Source: Bacteroidales bacterium
GTDB taxonomy: Bacteria > Bacteroidota > Bacteroidia > Bacteroidales > UBA932
NCBI GenBank assembly: GCA_017617715.1
Contig: JAFZVQ010000025.1
Coordinates: 1 to 41,461 of the forward strand
Direction of reading: 5' to 3'
Length of the DNA: 41,461 bases
This document shows positions 23,961-31,946 of this stretch, one piece after another (the stretch's first letter is position 1; the number at the start of each line of letters is the position of its first letter). The notes under the pieces are model-generated. The model searched no databases. It had not been told where the DNA came from and saw only the letters and a program-made list of their open reading frames with translations. Position numbers and translations under genes: made by a program.

Positions 23961-24572
23961 TCAAATCTTCGCCTCGCGGAAGACTTCAAGTATGGAAGGG
24001 TAGGTGTTTTTAAGATAAGGGGGAAGGCTCGACTTGGCCACCCATGCCGCTTTGCTGATGTCTTCCTCGCGCTGGGGCGTGAGGTCCACGGGGTCGGTGT
24101 AGAGCATGTCGTACCACCATGTGTGCTTGAGGTGCCAGATACCGTCGCGCAGGTAGCAGTGGTCGGTCACGCAGATGAGCCCGCGCAGTTCCAGCGCTTC
24201 CACGCCGGTCTCTTCCCGCACCTCGCGCAGGGCGGTGACTTCTATGTCCTCACCCCTTTCCTGATGCCCCTTCGGGAGGTCCCAGAGGCCGTTTCTGCTG
24301 ATAAGCAGGTAGTCGCCGCGTCGGTTCGACACCAGGCCGCCGGCGGCGTTGACCTCGCGGAACTCGGCGCAGAGACGCCGGTACATGCGTCCGGTGTTTT
24401 CAGTGGGAATGTATATGCGGCTGAGCGATTCCGAGGCTTTGAACATGGTCACCAGCGTGTGGATGTCGATGCGCTCCCCGATGTGGAACTCAATTGAGTT
24501 GGGGTCGGCGAGCGACTGGTCGGACGGCTCGCAGATGATGATGCAGCGCTTCTCGAAATAAATCTTGTGCAT
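23961..24572 (-). CDS. NUDIX hydrolase
   Basis: 203 residues. The nudix box is GHQERGEDIEVTALREVREETGV (G-x5-E-x7-REV-x-EE-x-G-V), at about residues 102-124. It is preceded by 'AAGGLVSNRRGDYLLISRNGLWDLPKG', the usual first strands of the fold. About 70 N-terminal residues precede the nudix domain and are not recognised. The substrate is a nucleoside diphosphate linked to something, not determinable here. The gene is divergent from the SRPBCC gene, sharing a 38-nt intergenic promoter region. Confidence 0.9.
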   Translation of the reverse strand: MHKIYFEKRCIIICEPSDQSLADPNSIEFHIGERIDIHTLVTMFKASESLSRIYIPTENTGRMYRRLCAEFREVNAAGGLVSNRRGDYLLISRNGLWDLPKGHQERGEDIEVTALREVREETGVEALELRGLICVTDHCYLRDGIWHLKHTWWYDMLYTDPVDLTPQREEDISKAAWVAKSSLPPYLKNTYPSILEVFREAKI

Positions 24573-24580
24573 ACTTTTTG

Positions 24581-24588
24581 TATATTTG
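24581..24588 (+). promoter_or_regulatory. -7 element for the SRPBCC/methyltransferase operon
   Basis: TATATTTG, 22 nt before the ATG at 24611. It directly abuts the opposing -7 element of the nudix gene. Confidence 0.5.
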
Positions 24589-24596
24589 CAAAGTTA
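24589..24596 (-). promoter_or_regulatory. -7 element for the nudix gene
   Basis: TAACTTTG on the minus strand, 16 nt before the ATG at 24572. It faces the plus-strand element at 24581-24588. Confidence 0.5.
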
Positions 24597-24610
24597 ACAA
24601 AAAAACCGAT

Positions 24611-25039
24611 ATGGCAGCACATTACGAAAGCAAGCACGGCATAGTGGCCATTCCGCAGGATCAGTTGTACATGGGTTTCACGGACTTGCGCAATTTCACC
24701 AACTACGTGCCGGCGGAGCACCGCGACTCCGTCACGGCCGATTTCGATACCATGAAATTCTCGGCCAGCGGCTTCACCGTCGCGGTCCGGGTGGCTGAGC
24801 GCGTGCCATACAGCCTCATACGCATCCAGGACGACGGCGCCCCCTTCCATTTCACCGTGTCCATCCATTTCGAATCCGTCCCTGAAGGCACAGATTTCTC
24901 GATAGAAGTGGACGCCGACCTCAACCTTATGATGAAGGCCATGCTCGGCGGCAAGATAAAGGAAGGCCTCGACAAAGTGGTGGACGGCCTGGTGGCGGTC
25001 TCGCATGGCCAGAACCCCGGATTTCCCGACAAATTCTGA
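24611..25039 (+). CDS. SRPBCC (START/Bet v1-like) family protein
   Basis: 142 residues. The ATG at 24611 is preferred; an earlier in-frame start falls on the promoter. The sequence 'YESKHGIVAIPQDQLYMGFTDLRNFTNYVP', alternating strands and a long C-terminal helix ('KEGLDKVVDGLVAVSHGQ') fit a polyketide-cyclase/SRPBCC fold, which binds hydrophobic ligands. It has no signal peptide. Its TGA overlaps the methyltransferase ATG by one base. The ligand is unknown. Confidence 0.7.
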   Translation: MAAHYESKHGIVAIPQDQLYMGFTDLRNFTNYVPAEHRDSVTADFDTMKFSASGFTVAVRVAERVPYSLIRIQDDGAPFHFTVSIHFESVPEGTDFSIEVDADLNLMMKAMLGGKIKEGLDKVVDGLVAVSHGQNPGFPDKF

Positions 25040-26196
25040 TGGACGAGGCATCCGTGTCCATACGCCTGAATCCCTTCAAGGGACTTGACGGCCCCGGCGG
25101 CGCCCCCGTGCCCTGGAGCCCGTACGGACGCATACTGGACACCCGGCCCCAATTCATTTTCGACCCCCTGATGCACGCAGGATGCTACTACGTGCAGGAT
25201 TCCTCAGCAATGTTCGTCGGGCACATCTTCAGGCGCGAGCTCCGAAGGCTCGGCACGAAGACCGGCCTGCGCGTGCTCGACCTCTGCGCCGCTCCCGGGG
25301 GCAAGACCACCGACCTGGCGGCGTCGCTGCGGGAGTACGCTGGCGACTCCTTCACCCTGGTGTCCAACGAGGTGATGAAGGCGCGCGCCGCAGTGCTTTG
25401 CGACAACGTGGCCGTCTGGGGCGACCCTGCTGTCTGCGTCACCTCCGTGGACCCGGCAGTGATCGGCCGCACGCTTCCGGGATACTTCGACATCCTGGTG
25501 GCCGACGTGCCCTGCAGCGGCGAAGGCATGTTCCGCAAGGATCCAAGGGCCCGCGAGGAATGGAGCCCGGCGGTGGTGGACCTCTGCGCCGCCCGCCAGA
25601 AGCGCATACTTGCCGACGTGTGGCCGGCCCTCAGGGAAGGCGGCATACTCATCTATTCCACATGCACTTACGAGGATGCCGAGAACGACGCCAACCTCCG
25701 TTGGGCGGCCTCAGGGCTGGGCGGCGAGCTGCTGCACCCCGAGGAGGGCTTCAGCGCCCACGGCGTGCGGATCACGGACTGCGGCAACCTCCTCCGCGAC
25801 GGCGAAGTGCCGGGCGAAGGCCAATGGGCGGGCGCCCTCCGCAAAACCTCCCCGGCACCGTCCTCCCGTGCCGGCGTCGATGCCCTCCGCCCCCTCCGCC
25901 CCTCTGTCATCCTGAGCGCCCCCTCTGTCATCCTGAGCGCAGCGAAGGATCTGAAACCCTCCCCCGACGAAGCGCTCTCCATCTTCTTCGACAAAAGTTC
26001 CTGCCCCTGCGTGGACGTGGACCTGAAAACGGCCCTGCACTTCCTCCACAGGGACTCCCTCTCGCTCCCGGACGCTCCCCGGGGCTACAACGTGATCACC
26101 TACAAGGGACACCCGCTCGGCTTCGTGAAGAACCTCGGCACCCGCTGCAACAACCTTCACCCGCTCGCGCGCAGAATATTAAAGGATATACCATGA
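25039..26196 (+). CDS. RsmF-like rRNA (cytosine-C5-)methyltransferase
   Basis: 385 residues of the NOL1/NOP2/Sun family. SAM-binding motif I is VLDLCAAPGGKTTDLA, motif IV is VADVPCSGEGMFRKD (one catalytic Cys in PC), and motif VI is IYSTCTY (second catalytic Cys). The C-terminal RNA-binding domain includes 'LHRDSLSLPDAPRGYNVITYKGHPLGFVKNLGTRCNNLHPLARRI', as in RsmF relatives that act on 16S rRNA. The N terminus looks some 25-30 residues shorter than usual before 'VSIRLNP'. The linker between the two domains contains two in-frame copies of a 7-residue repeat from a DNA repeat insertion. It overlaps both neighbours. Confidence 0.88.
   Translation: MDEASVSIRLNPFKGLDGPGGAPVPWSPYGRILDTRPQFIFDPLMHAGCYYVQDSSAMFVGHIFRRELRRLGTKTGLRVLDLCAAPGGKTTDLAASLREYAGDSFTLVSNEVMKARAAVLCDNVAVWGDPAVCVTSVDPAVIGRTLPGYFDILVADVPCSGEGMFRKDPRAREEWSPAVVDLCAARQKRILADVWPALREGGILIYSTCTYEDAENDANLRWAASGLGGELLHPEEGFSAHGVRITDCGNLLRDGEVPGEGQWAGALRKTSPAPSSRAGVDALRPLRPSVILSAPSVILSAAKDLKPSPDEALSIFFDKSSCPCVDVDLKTALHFLHRDSLSLPDAPRGYNVITYKGHPLGFVKNLGTRCNNLHPLARRILKDIP
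25899..25956. repeat. 21-bp tandem repeat plus widespread hairpin repeat inside the methyltransferase gene
   Basis: Two exact 21-bp copies lie at 25899-25919 and 25920-25940, each encoding PSVILSA. The second copy continues as GCAGCGAAGGATCTGAAA to 25956. The core GTCATCCTGAGCGCAGCG-AAGGATCT contains ATCCT...AGGAT arms. It matches a short repeat that I recall from many unrelated bacterial genomes, often mistranslated as 'VILSAAKDL' or 'HPERSEGS'. Confidence 0.75.
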
Positions 26197-27113
26197 AACA
26201 CACATTGATAATGGCGGCGCTGCTCCTTGCCTGCGCCGTGGCTTCCGCCCAGGACAATCCTGCGGCCTTCAAGTCCCGCTACGACAGGCAGGTCCGCGTG
26301 GTGGGCGCTTCAGGCGTGGGCGTGGAGACCATCCTGGACCGCTGGGAGGCCGCTTTCCCCGACGACCCGGCCATGTTCGAAGGCCGTTACCACTACTTCC
26401 TGCACAAGGCCCGCAGCACCGAAATAGTGGCCAAGGACACCCCGAAATACCTCGGCGCCGAGCCTGCGCTCACCCTGAAAGACAGCACCGGCCGCGACGT
26501 GTTCTACTTCCAGGAAGACTTCTACGTGGATTCCCTCTTCGCCCGTTCGCAGACGGCGATAGACAAGGCCATAGCACTCGCCCCGGCGGAGCTTGGCTAC
26601 AGGGTGGACAAAATCACGGCCCTGATGCTCTACGAGAAAGGCAGCCCCGACCTTGCCACAGCACAGCTGCTCAAGCTCATACAGTTCAACAAGAACGACA
26701 AGCCCTCGTGGACCTACTACGGCCTTGCCGTGGACGAAGATACCTTCATCTCCACCATCCAGGAATACTGTTTCAACTTCTTCCGTTTCGCCACTCCGGG
26801 CTGCTACGAATCCTTCCGCACGGTCTCCGAGGCGATGCTCAAGATTTACCCGGAGAACACGGACTTCCTCTCCAACCTCGGCTCGTACTGGCTCGTCTAT
26901 AAACAGAAGCCCCGCACGGCCCTGAAATGGTACAACAAAGTCCTGAAAATCAACCCGAAAGACTACACGGCGGCCAAGAACTGCGTCATCCTTGCCCGAA
27001 GCGAAAAGGACAAAAAACTCGAAAAGAAGTACCTTCCCCTGCTCATGGAAGCCACTGATTCCGAGACCGAGCGCGCTTCATGCCAGGCGCGTCTGGAAGC
27101 CCTGGGAAAGTAG
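26193..27113 (+). CDS. Exported TPR-like protein
   Basis: 306 residues from the ATG at 26193, which overlaps the methyltransferase stop (ATGA). The signal peptide MKHTLIMAALLLACAVASA is followed by QDN. Helical repeats follow, with 'SQTAIDKAIALAPAELGYRVDKITALML' and, near the end, 'ALKWYNKVLKINPKDYTAAKNCVI', the latter a good tetratricopeptide pattern. It is likely periplasmic and protein-binding. Its stop lies 1 nt from the stop of the convergent permease gene. Confidence 0.75.
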   Translation: MKHTLIMAALLLACAVASAQDNPAAFKSRYDRQVRVVGASGVGVETILDRWEAAFPDDPAMFEGRYHYFLHKARSTEIVAKDTPKYLGAEPALTLKDSTGRDVFYFQEDFYVDSLFARSQTAIDKAIALAPAELGYRVDKITALMLYEKGSPDLATAQLLKLIQFNKNDKPSWTYYGLAVDEDTFISTIQEYCFNFFRFATPGCYESFRTVSEAMLKIYPENTDFLSNLGSYWLVYKQKPRTALKWYNKVLKINPKDYTAAKNCVILARSEKDKKLEKKYLPLLMEATDSETERASCQARLEALGK

Positions 27114-27114
27114 C

Positions 27115-28263
27115 TCAGCGCACACGCACGGTCCGCGCCGGATCCACCTTTGAAATAAAGAGCGTCGGGATCAGCAGCAGGAGCATAATGGCTCCGAACG
27201 CCACGATGTCCACAAGCACCACCAGTGAAGCGTCGAGATACACCGGTACGAATGAAATGAAGTAGTTGGCCGGGTTGAGCTTTATCAGGTGCGTGCTGCC
27301 CTGTATGAAACAGAACAGCAGCGCGGCGGCATTGCCGGCAAGCATGCCCAGCAGCACTATTCGCGCCGCCACCCTGAGGAAAACCCCTGCGATGGATTTG
27401 TTGCCCATGCCCATGGCCTTGAGCGTGCCTATTGTGGAGATGTGCCGGAACAGCAGTATGAGCAGCCCGGAAATCATATTGAAACCCGCCACTATCGTCA
27501 TCAGCACGATAATGGCAAGCACGTTGAAATCAATTAGATCCAGCCAGTCGAACAGCTGCGGGTAGCGCCTCCTTGCGGTGGCGGCCTGCAGTATGTCCTC
27601 CTCTTCCTGATGGGACATAAGGGAAGCCAGATACAGTTCGTCGGCCTTGAGCTGGGAGTCGATTCCGGAATCAAAGCGCCCTGCCAGATCCACCTCCAGC
27701 ACCCCTGCCTGGTCTTCCGTCCAGCCGCACAGGCGCTGCATGTCGGCGAGCGGCACCAGCACCACGAGGGCGTCGTCCGTGTCCGAGATGCCCTGATAGG
27801 TGCCCGACACCGTGAAGCGGCGCGCCCGCACCTTGTCTTCTATGAAATAGGTAGTGAAACGGTCGCCGGCCTTCAGGGCGAGCCGCTTGCCGAGCTGCTC
27901 AGGGATAATGGCCTGCAGCGAGCAGCTGTCGGGCATGGGCGTGCCTTTCACCAGCACTCCGCAGATATCGTTTCCGCCCTTCACTATGCCAGGTTTCCAT
28001 ATTGCAGGAGTGATTTTCTCCACCCCCGCGACGCCCTGCAGCTGCTCATAATATGATGGCTTGATGTCAATGGGCTCCGAGCTCCCGCTCAGGCGCACGT
28101 CGCCCGAAATATCCGAGATGGCCTGGCGTATCTCGGAGCGGAAGCCCCCGGAGATGGCGAGCGAAAGTATCATCACGAAGAACGACACCGAAATGGCCAT
28201 CTCCGCCAGCCGCCCCTTGAAGCGTAGCTTGCGCGCTATGAATCCTTCGGCTCTCACGGGCAT
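27115..28263 (-). CDS. LolC/LolE-type FtsX-like ABC transporter permease
   Basis: 382 residues: an N-terminal membrane helix ('AEMAISVSFFVMILSLAISGGF'), a large periplasmic domain at about residues 45-245, then three helices ('FNVLAIIVLMTIVAGFNMISGLLILLF', 'VAARIVLLGMLAGNAAALLFCF' and 'ASLVVLVDIVAFGAIMLLLLIPTLF'). 'ISTIGTLKAMGMGNKSIAGVFL' is the conserved coupling-helix segment of MacB/LolE permeases. It probably extracts lipoproteins from the inner membrane with an ATPase encoded elsewhere. Its start overlaps the end of mltF by 10 bases. Confidence 0.88.
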   Translation of the reverse strand: MPVRAEGFIARKLRFKGRLAEMAISVSFFVMILSLAISGGFRSEIRQAISDISGDVRLSGSSEPIDIKPSYYEQLQGVAGVEKITPAIWKPGIVKGGNDICGVLVKGTPMPDSCSLQAIIPEQLGKRLALKAGDRFTTYFIEDKVRARRFTVSGTYQGISDTDDALVVLVPLADMQRLCGWTEDQAGVLEVDLAGRFDSGIDSQLKADELYLASLMSHQEEEDILQAATARRRYPQLFDWLDLIDFNVLAIIVLMTIVAGFNMISGLLILLFRHISTIGTLKAMGMGNKSIAGVFLRVAARIVLLGMLAGNAAALLFCFIQGSTHLIKLNPANYFISFVPVYLDASLVVLVDIVAFGAIMLLLLIPTLFISKVDPARTVRVR

Positions 28264-29267
28264 ATCTTTTTATACCGTTCGGAGAAAGAAGTCACCTGGC
28301 GCACGAAATAAATTGTCTCGCGTCCGTTGAAGGTGCCGTGCTGTATGTGCCCCATGGCGGCGATTGAGTCGACCCGCATCTGCGGAATCACGGAAGCCAC
28401 GTTTTCCCATCTGGATACGTCCTTGCCCATGTGCCGGGCGTGCCGTATGCAGTCCCTGATCCTGCCGCTGCCGGCATTGTAGGCGGCCAGGGTGTATTTC
28501 GTGAGTTCGTCCCCGCCGGCCGCAATCTTCCTGTAGCGGTCTTCCAGGGCCAGCAGCAGGCACGCAGCGGCCCGGATGTTCTGTTCCGGGTCGAGGCAGT
28601 CGGTGCATCCGAAAGCTTTCGCCGTGTCCGGAATCAGCTGCATGAGGCCGACGGCGCCCATGGAGGAGTGCGCTTCGATGCGGAATTTGGATTCCTGGTA
28701 CACGAGGGCGGCGAGCAGGTGCCAGTCCCAGCCGAGAGTGTCGGCATATACCCGCAGAAGCGAGTCGTAGGGCGAAATGTAGGTGCAGCTGTCGCTTTCG
28801 AAAGGTGTGTGCGCCTGGAAGAAAGGCTGTTTCACAGCTCCGTATGAACCGGATTCTCTGAAGGCCTCCAGCCACTCCGAGGCTTTCTGCGCCTCAATCG
28901 CCCTCGCTGCGCTGAACACCCAGATGCCGCTGCTGTCGGCGGGCAGCACCACGAGGGTGGTGTCGGCCGCGAGGCTGTCGGCGTAGGGGAAGGCCACTAT
29001 GTCGAGGGCTCCGGAGCGCAGCGAATCCAGCACGGCTTCCTTTCGCCCGGCAAGGCGTATGGCTGCGGTCCGGCCGGAACTTTTGGCGAAACGTCCGATC
29101 AGTTCATGGTGGTAGCCGCAGAGAAGGGGTCCGCCCGGCTCCGACCCGCTCATGCTTATGGCGCCCCGCAGGGGAGTGCCGTCATGCCACGGGTCGTTCC
29201 CTGTGCAGGCGCCGGCCGCCAGAAGCAGCGTGAGGATGGCGCAAGACAAGATAAACGGGCGGCTCAT
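28254..29267 (-). CDS. mltF: MltF-like membrane-bound lytic transglycosylase
   Basis: 337 residues with a lipoprotein signal (lipobox AGAC, Cys21). The N-terminal half is a reduced solute-binding-like domain ('LIGRFAKSSGRTAAIRL', 'LDSLRSGALDIVAFPY'). The C-terminal SLT domain has the catalytic Glu in ALVYQESKF, then 'SSMGAVGLMQLIPDTAKAFG', 'PEQNIRAAACLL' and 'TLAAYNAGSGRI'. It cleaves peptidoglycan glycan chains to 1,6-anhydro ends. It begins 4 nt after the Porin_10 gene. Confidence 0.92.
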   Translation of the reverse strand: MSRPFILSCAILTLLLAAGACTGNDPWHDGTPLRGAISMSGSEPGGPLLCGYHHELIGRFAKSSGRTAAIRLAGRKEAVLDSLRSGALDIVAFPYADSLAADTTLVVLPADSSGIWVFSAARAIEAQKASEWLEAFRESGSYGAVKQPFFQAHTPFESDSCTYISPYDSLLRVYADTLGWDWHLLAALVYQESKFRIEAHSSMGAVGLMQLIPDTAKAFGCTDCLDPEQNIRAAACLLLALEDRYRKIAAGGDELTKYTLAAYNAGSGRIRDCIRHARHMGKDVSRWENVASVIPQMRVDSIAAMGHIQHGTFNGRETIYFVRQVTSFSERYKKICP

Positions 29268-29270
29268 AGG

Positions 29271-31943
29271 CTAATGCGAATGGGATTCGTGCTTTTCGGT
29301 GCTGAAGTAGAATGGCCAGAAAATACCGAGTTTGAGGCCGTCGGTGCCGTCGAGGGTGCCGATGTAGTGGTCGGCGGTGAAATAGTCCTTGCGGCGCATC
29401 GGCCAGCCCTTGCCGAAGTTCTGGTATTTCAGGAATATGCAGCACTTCTTCCACTGTATGTTGAGGAAGATGTCGAAGTAGGGGCCGTTTTCGTAGAGGT
29501 TGACGTTCTGGTTGTAGAACACGCCCAGGGCGGGATTCCATGCAGGAGCATACCACTGGGTGTTGTAGAAGGCGTTGACGCCTATCTGCATCTCCATCAC
29601 GTTGTGGGTACGGCTCTCGTCGCGCTGCACCACGAACTGGGCGAACCAGCGCAGGTTGAGGGCCATCGCCGGCACCGGCACCACGTCGGGTGCGGAGGAA
29701 TACTGGAACAGCACACGGTTGTCGAAGTGCATGGGACCGGCCACGAATTCCTTTCGTATCGAGGCGGAGATTATGCTCATCGGCACGTTGTTCTGCTTCA
29801 CGATCCCGAGGGTGTCGTAGTAGATATTGTTGGCCAGCAGTCCGTAGCCGGCGTCGGCGCTGAGCTTCCAGCGCGGCACGTCGATGCGTCCGCGTATCTT
29901 GGTGGTGGATATCTTGCCGAAGTCGTTCTCCCAGCGGAAGTGGTTGGTGTTGATGACCTGCTGGTAGTAGTTGGGCGAGTCGAGACGGGTCTCGAAATGG
30001 GCGCTCACGGACACCGGGCTCTTGCGGGCACGGCGGAACGGGTAGAAATTGAAGCCTGCGTTGGCTTCGACAGACATGTCGCCGAGGTTGTAGCCGAGCA
30101 CGTGGAACCTGGCCTTGGCGTCCCAGTTGAAGTATTTGCGGAACTGGCCCTGGGCGCCCGCGTAGGCGTAGACGGAGTTCTCGACGTGGCGCGTCCCGCG
30201 CACCGAGGAGCTGTCGAAATAGTGCATCAGGCGGTCCCCGATGCCGACGTCCAGCTTGGACACTATGCTTTCGCTGCCCCAGGGCTGGAGCCGCACGAAC
30301 AGCTTGTTGTCCAGTTTCATGGTGCCGAGGGAGTCGGCGCTGGCGTTGCCGAAGTTGAATACGTTGTGGTAGAGCGCCCTGCCGTCGGTGTTGGTGATGT
30401 TGTCGATGTATTTACGGGTGTAGGTGGACCATTCGCTGCTGTGGCCGATAAGGGCGGCGGTCACGTCCCTGTCGAGGCTGTCCGCCACCGCTTCGACGAG
30501 GGTGTCGCGGACGGCGGTGGTGTCGCCCCTGTTCTTGAGCTTCTCGATGAATTCGAAGGGGATGCGGTACTGCTGGTCGAGGAACCAGGTGTTCTTGGTG
30601 ATCTTCGAACTGGCGCCGCTCAGGGCCACCCTGATTTCGCGGGCCTCTATGGTGGTGTCCCTTATCCACATGTTGTCCACGATACCGCCGTTCTCGGAGC
30701 GCTCGACCATGTTGTAGATGTAGCCGAAATGGCCCATGTACTTCTTGCCCAGGTAGTTGAGGCGGGTGGAGAAGGTCTTGTTCTTGGTGGTCTCGCTCTC
30801 CAGCATGCCGCCGCCGCCGAAGCGGTCGTAGCTGATGGTGAAGTTGAGTTCGGGCAGTATATTCTGGGTGGTGAGGATATGCAGGTTGTCGGATTCCTTG
30901 GCGTCGCCCGCGAGCAGGGTGCCTGCGTAGGCGAGCTCGGTGTGCGGGGTCTTGGTGTTGTAGTGGGGGATGGTGCGGGGCGAGAACGACCAGGCCTCCT
31001 GGGCGTTGTAGAATTCGATTCCCTCGTCGCTGACACGGTTGAACCAGTTGTAGTATTGCAGCGGGGAGCCCGCCACGCCCAGCCAGGTGGCGTTGACGTC
31101 CTTGCGCAGGAAGGGATAGTCGTAGAAGTGGTAATTGTAGGTGGTGTCCGGCACGGAAACGTCCAGGCGGTGGAAATCCTGGTCGGTGGTCCAGTGGATG
31201 ATGCGCTTGTACTGCATCGTGTCGGTGAGGTAGTAGGTCTCAAGGATACGGGGAGTGAACTCCACGATGGAGTCCTTGACTGCCTGCTGCTCCTCCTTGA
31301 CCTTGCGCAGCGAATCCATTTCCTTCATTTTCCCTGGCAGGGCCTGCTCCATATCGTATCTCTTGCGTTCCTTCCGGCTGAGGGAGTTGTACCAGGCAAG
31401 GAACTTTGCCTTTGCCACCGCCGCGGAGTCCGCCACGTAGATGGAGTCTATCATTCTCCAGTCCAGGGAATCCTGCAGGGCGTGCTCCAGGTCGAGGCGG
31501 GACAGGCTGTCGAGCTTGCGGGCGAGCAGCGTGTCGGCCGAAACCTTCAGCGAGTCGGAACTGCGCTTGAGCGAATCGCGCACCAATACATGGGTCAGCG
31601 AGTCGATCAGGGCCACGTAGTACTTGTAGCGGAAGGGATCTGTAAAGCGCAGGGAATCAGGCACTTTTATGGTGTCCCTGGCCGTCAGGTGCGGGAGGGT
31701 GTCGAGCACTGCGGTCGTGTCTTCCTCCGAATCGGCGAGCAGGCTGTCGGCTATCTGCACGGCGTCGAAACTGCCCACGCGCTTGAGCTTGTAGGCGTCG
31801 GGGGTATAGACCACCGTGTCGAACACGGGAAGCGGGTCCGGGATATGACGGGACACTATTTCCCTGCCGCCGAAGCCGAAGGCGCCGGCGACGGCCGTGA
31901 CGAGCACGGCAGCGGGAAACCATATCCTGGACAACAAGTTCAT
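29271..31943 (-). CDS. Putative porin (Porin_10-like)
   Basis: 890 residues. A signal-type N terminus ('LLSRIWFPAAVLVTAVAGAFGFG') is followed by about 200 residues rich in Asp-Ser/Thr-Leu repeats ('LIDSLTHVLVRDSLKRSSDSL'), then an outer-membrane barrel from about residue 240. The segment 'TYNYHFYDYPFLRKDVNATWLGVAGSPLQYYNWF' and the ending 'GTDGLKLGIFWPFYFSTEKHESHSH' resemble the Bacteroidota putative porin family PF14121. The His/Ser/Glu tail after the final aromatic strand residues is unusual. Its role in the outer membrane is unknown. Confidence 0.82.
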   Translation of the reverse strand: MNLLSRIWFPAAVLVTAVAGAFGFGGREIVSRHIPDPLPVFDTVVYTPDAYKLKRVGSFDAVQIADSLLADSEEDTTAVLDTLPHLTARDTIKVPDSLRFTDPFRYKYYVALIDSLTHVLVRDSLKRSSDSLKVSADTLLARKLDSLSRLDLEHALQDSLDWRMIDSIYVADSAAVAKAKFLAWYNSLSRKERKRYDMEQALPGKMKEMDSLRKVKEEQQAVKDSIVEFTPRILETYYLTDTMQYKRIIHWTTDQDFHRLDVSVPDTTYNYHFYDYPFLRKDVNATWLGVAGSPLQYYNWFNRVSDEGIEFYNAQEAWSFSPRTIPHYNTKTPHTELAYAGTLLAGDAKESDNLHILTTQNILPELNFTISYDRFGGGGMLESETTKNKTFSTRLNYLGKKYMGHFGYIYNMVERSENGGIVDNMWIRDTTIEAREIRVALSGASSKITKNTWFLDQQYRIPFEFIEKLKNRGDTTAVRDTLVEAVADSLDRDVTAALIGHSSEWSTYTRKYIDNITNTDGRALYHNVFNFGNASADSLGTMKLDNKLFVRLQPWGSESIVSKLDVGIGDRLMHYFDSSSVRGTRHVENSVYAYAGAQGQFRKYFNWDAKARFHVLGYNLGDMSVEANAGFNFYPFRRARKSPVSVSAHFETRLDSPNYYQQVINTNHFRWENDFGKISTTKIRGRIDVPRWKLSADAGYGLLANNIYYDTLGIVKQNNVPMSIISASIRKEFVAGPMHFDNRVLFQYSSAPDVVPVPAMALNLRWFAQFVVQRDESRTHNVMEMQIGVNAFYNTQWYAPAWNPALGVFYNQNVNLYENGPYFDIFLNIQWKKCCIFLKYQNFGKGWPMRRKDYFTADHYIGTLDGTDGLKLGIFWPFYFSTEKHESHSH

Positions 31944-31946
31944 CCT

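Noticed and set aside
25899-25956. CRISPR-like array
   Set aside because: Only two direct copies with no spacer between them, inside a coding gene; it is a tandem repeat.
25182-26192. Upstream extension of the TPR-like frame through the methyltransferase gene
   Set aside because: The extension is Arg/Pro-rich out-of-frame translation; the signal peptide shows that the true start is at 26193.
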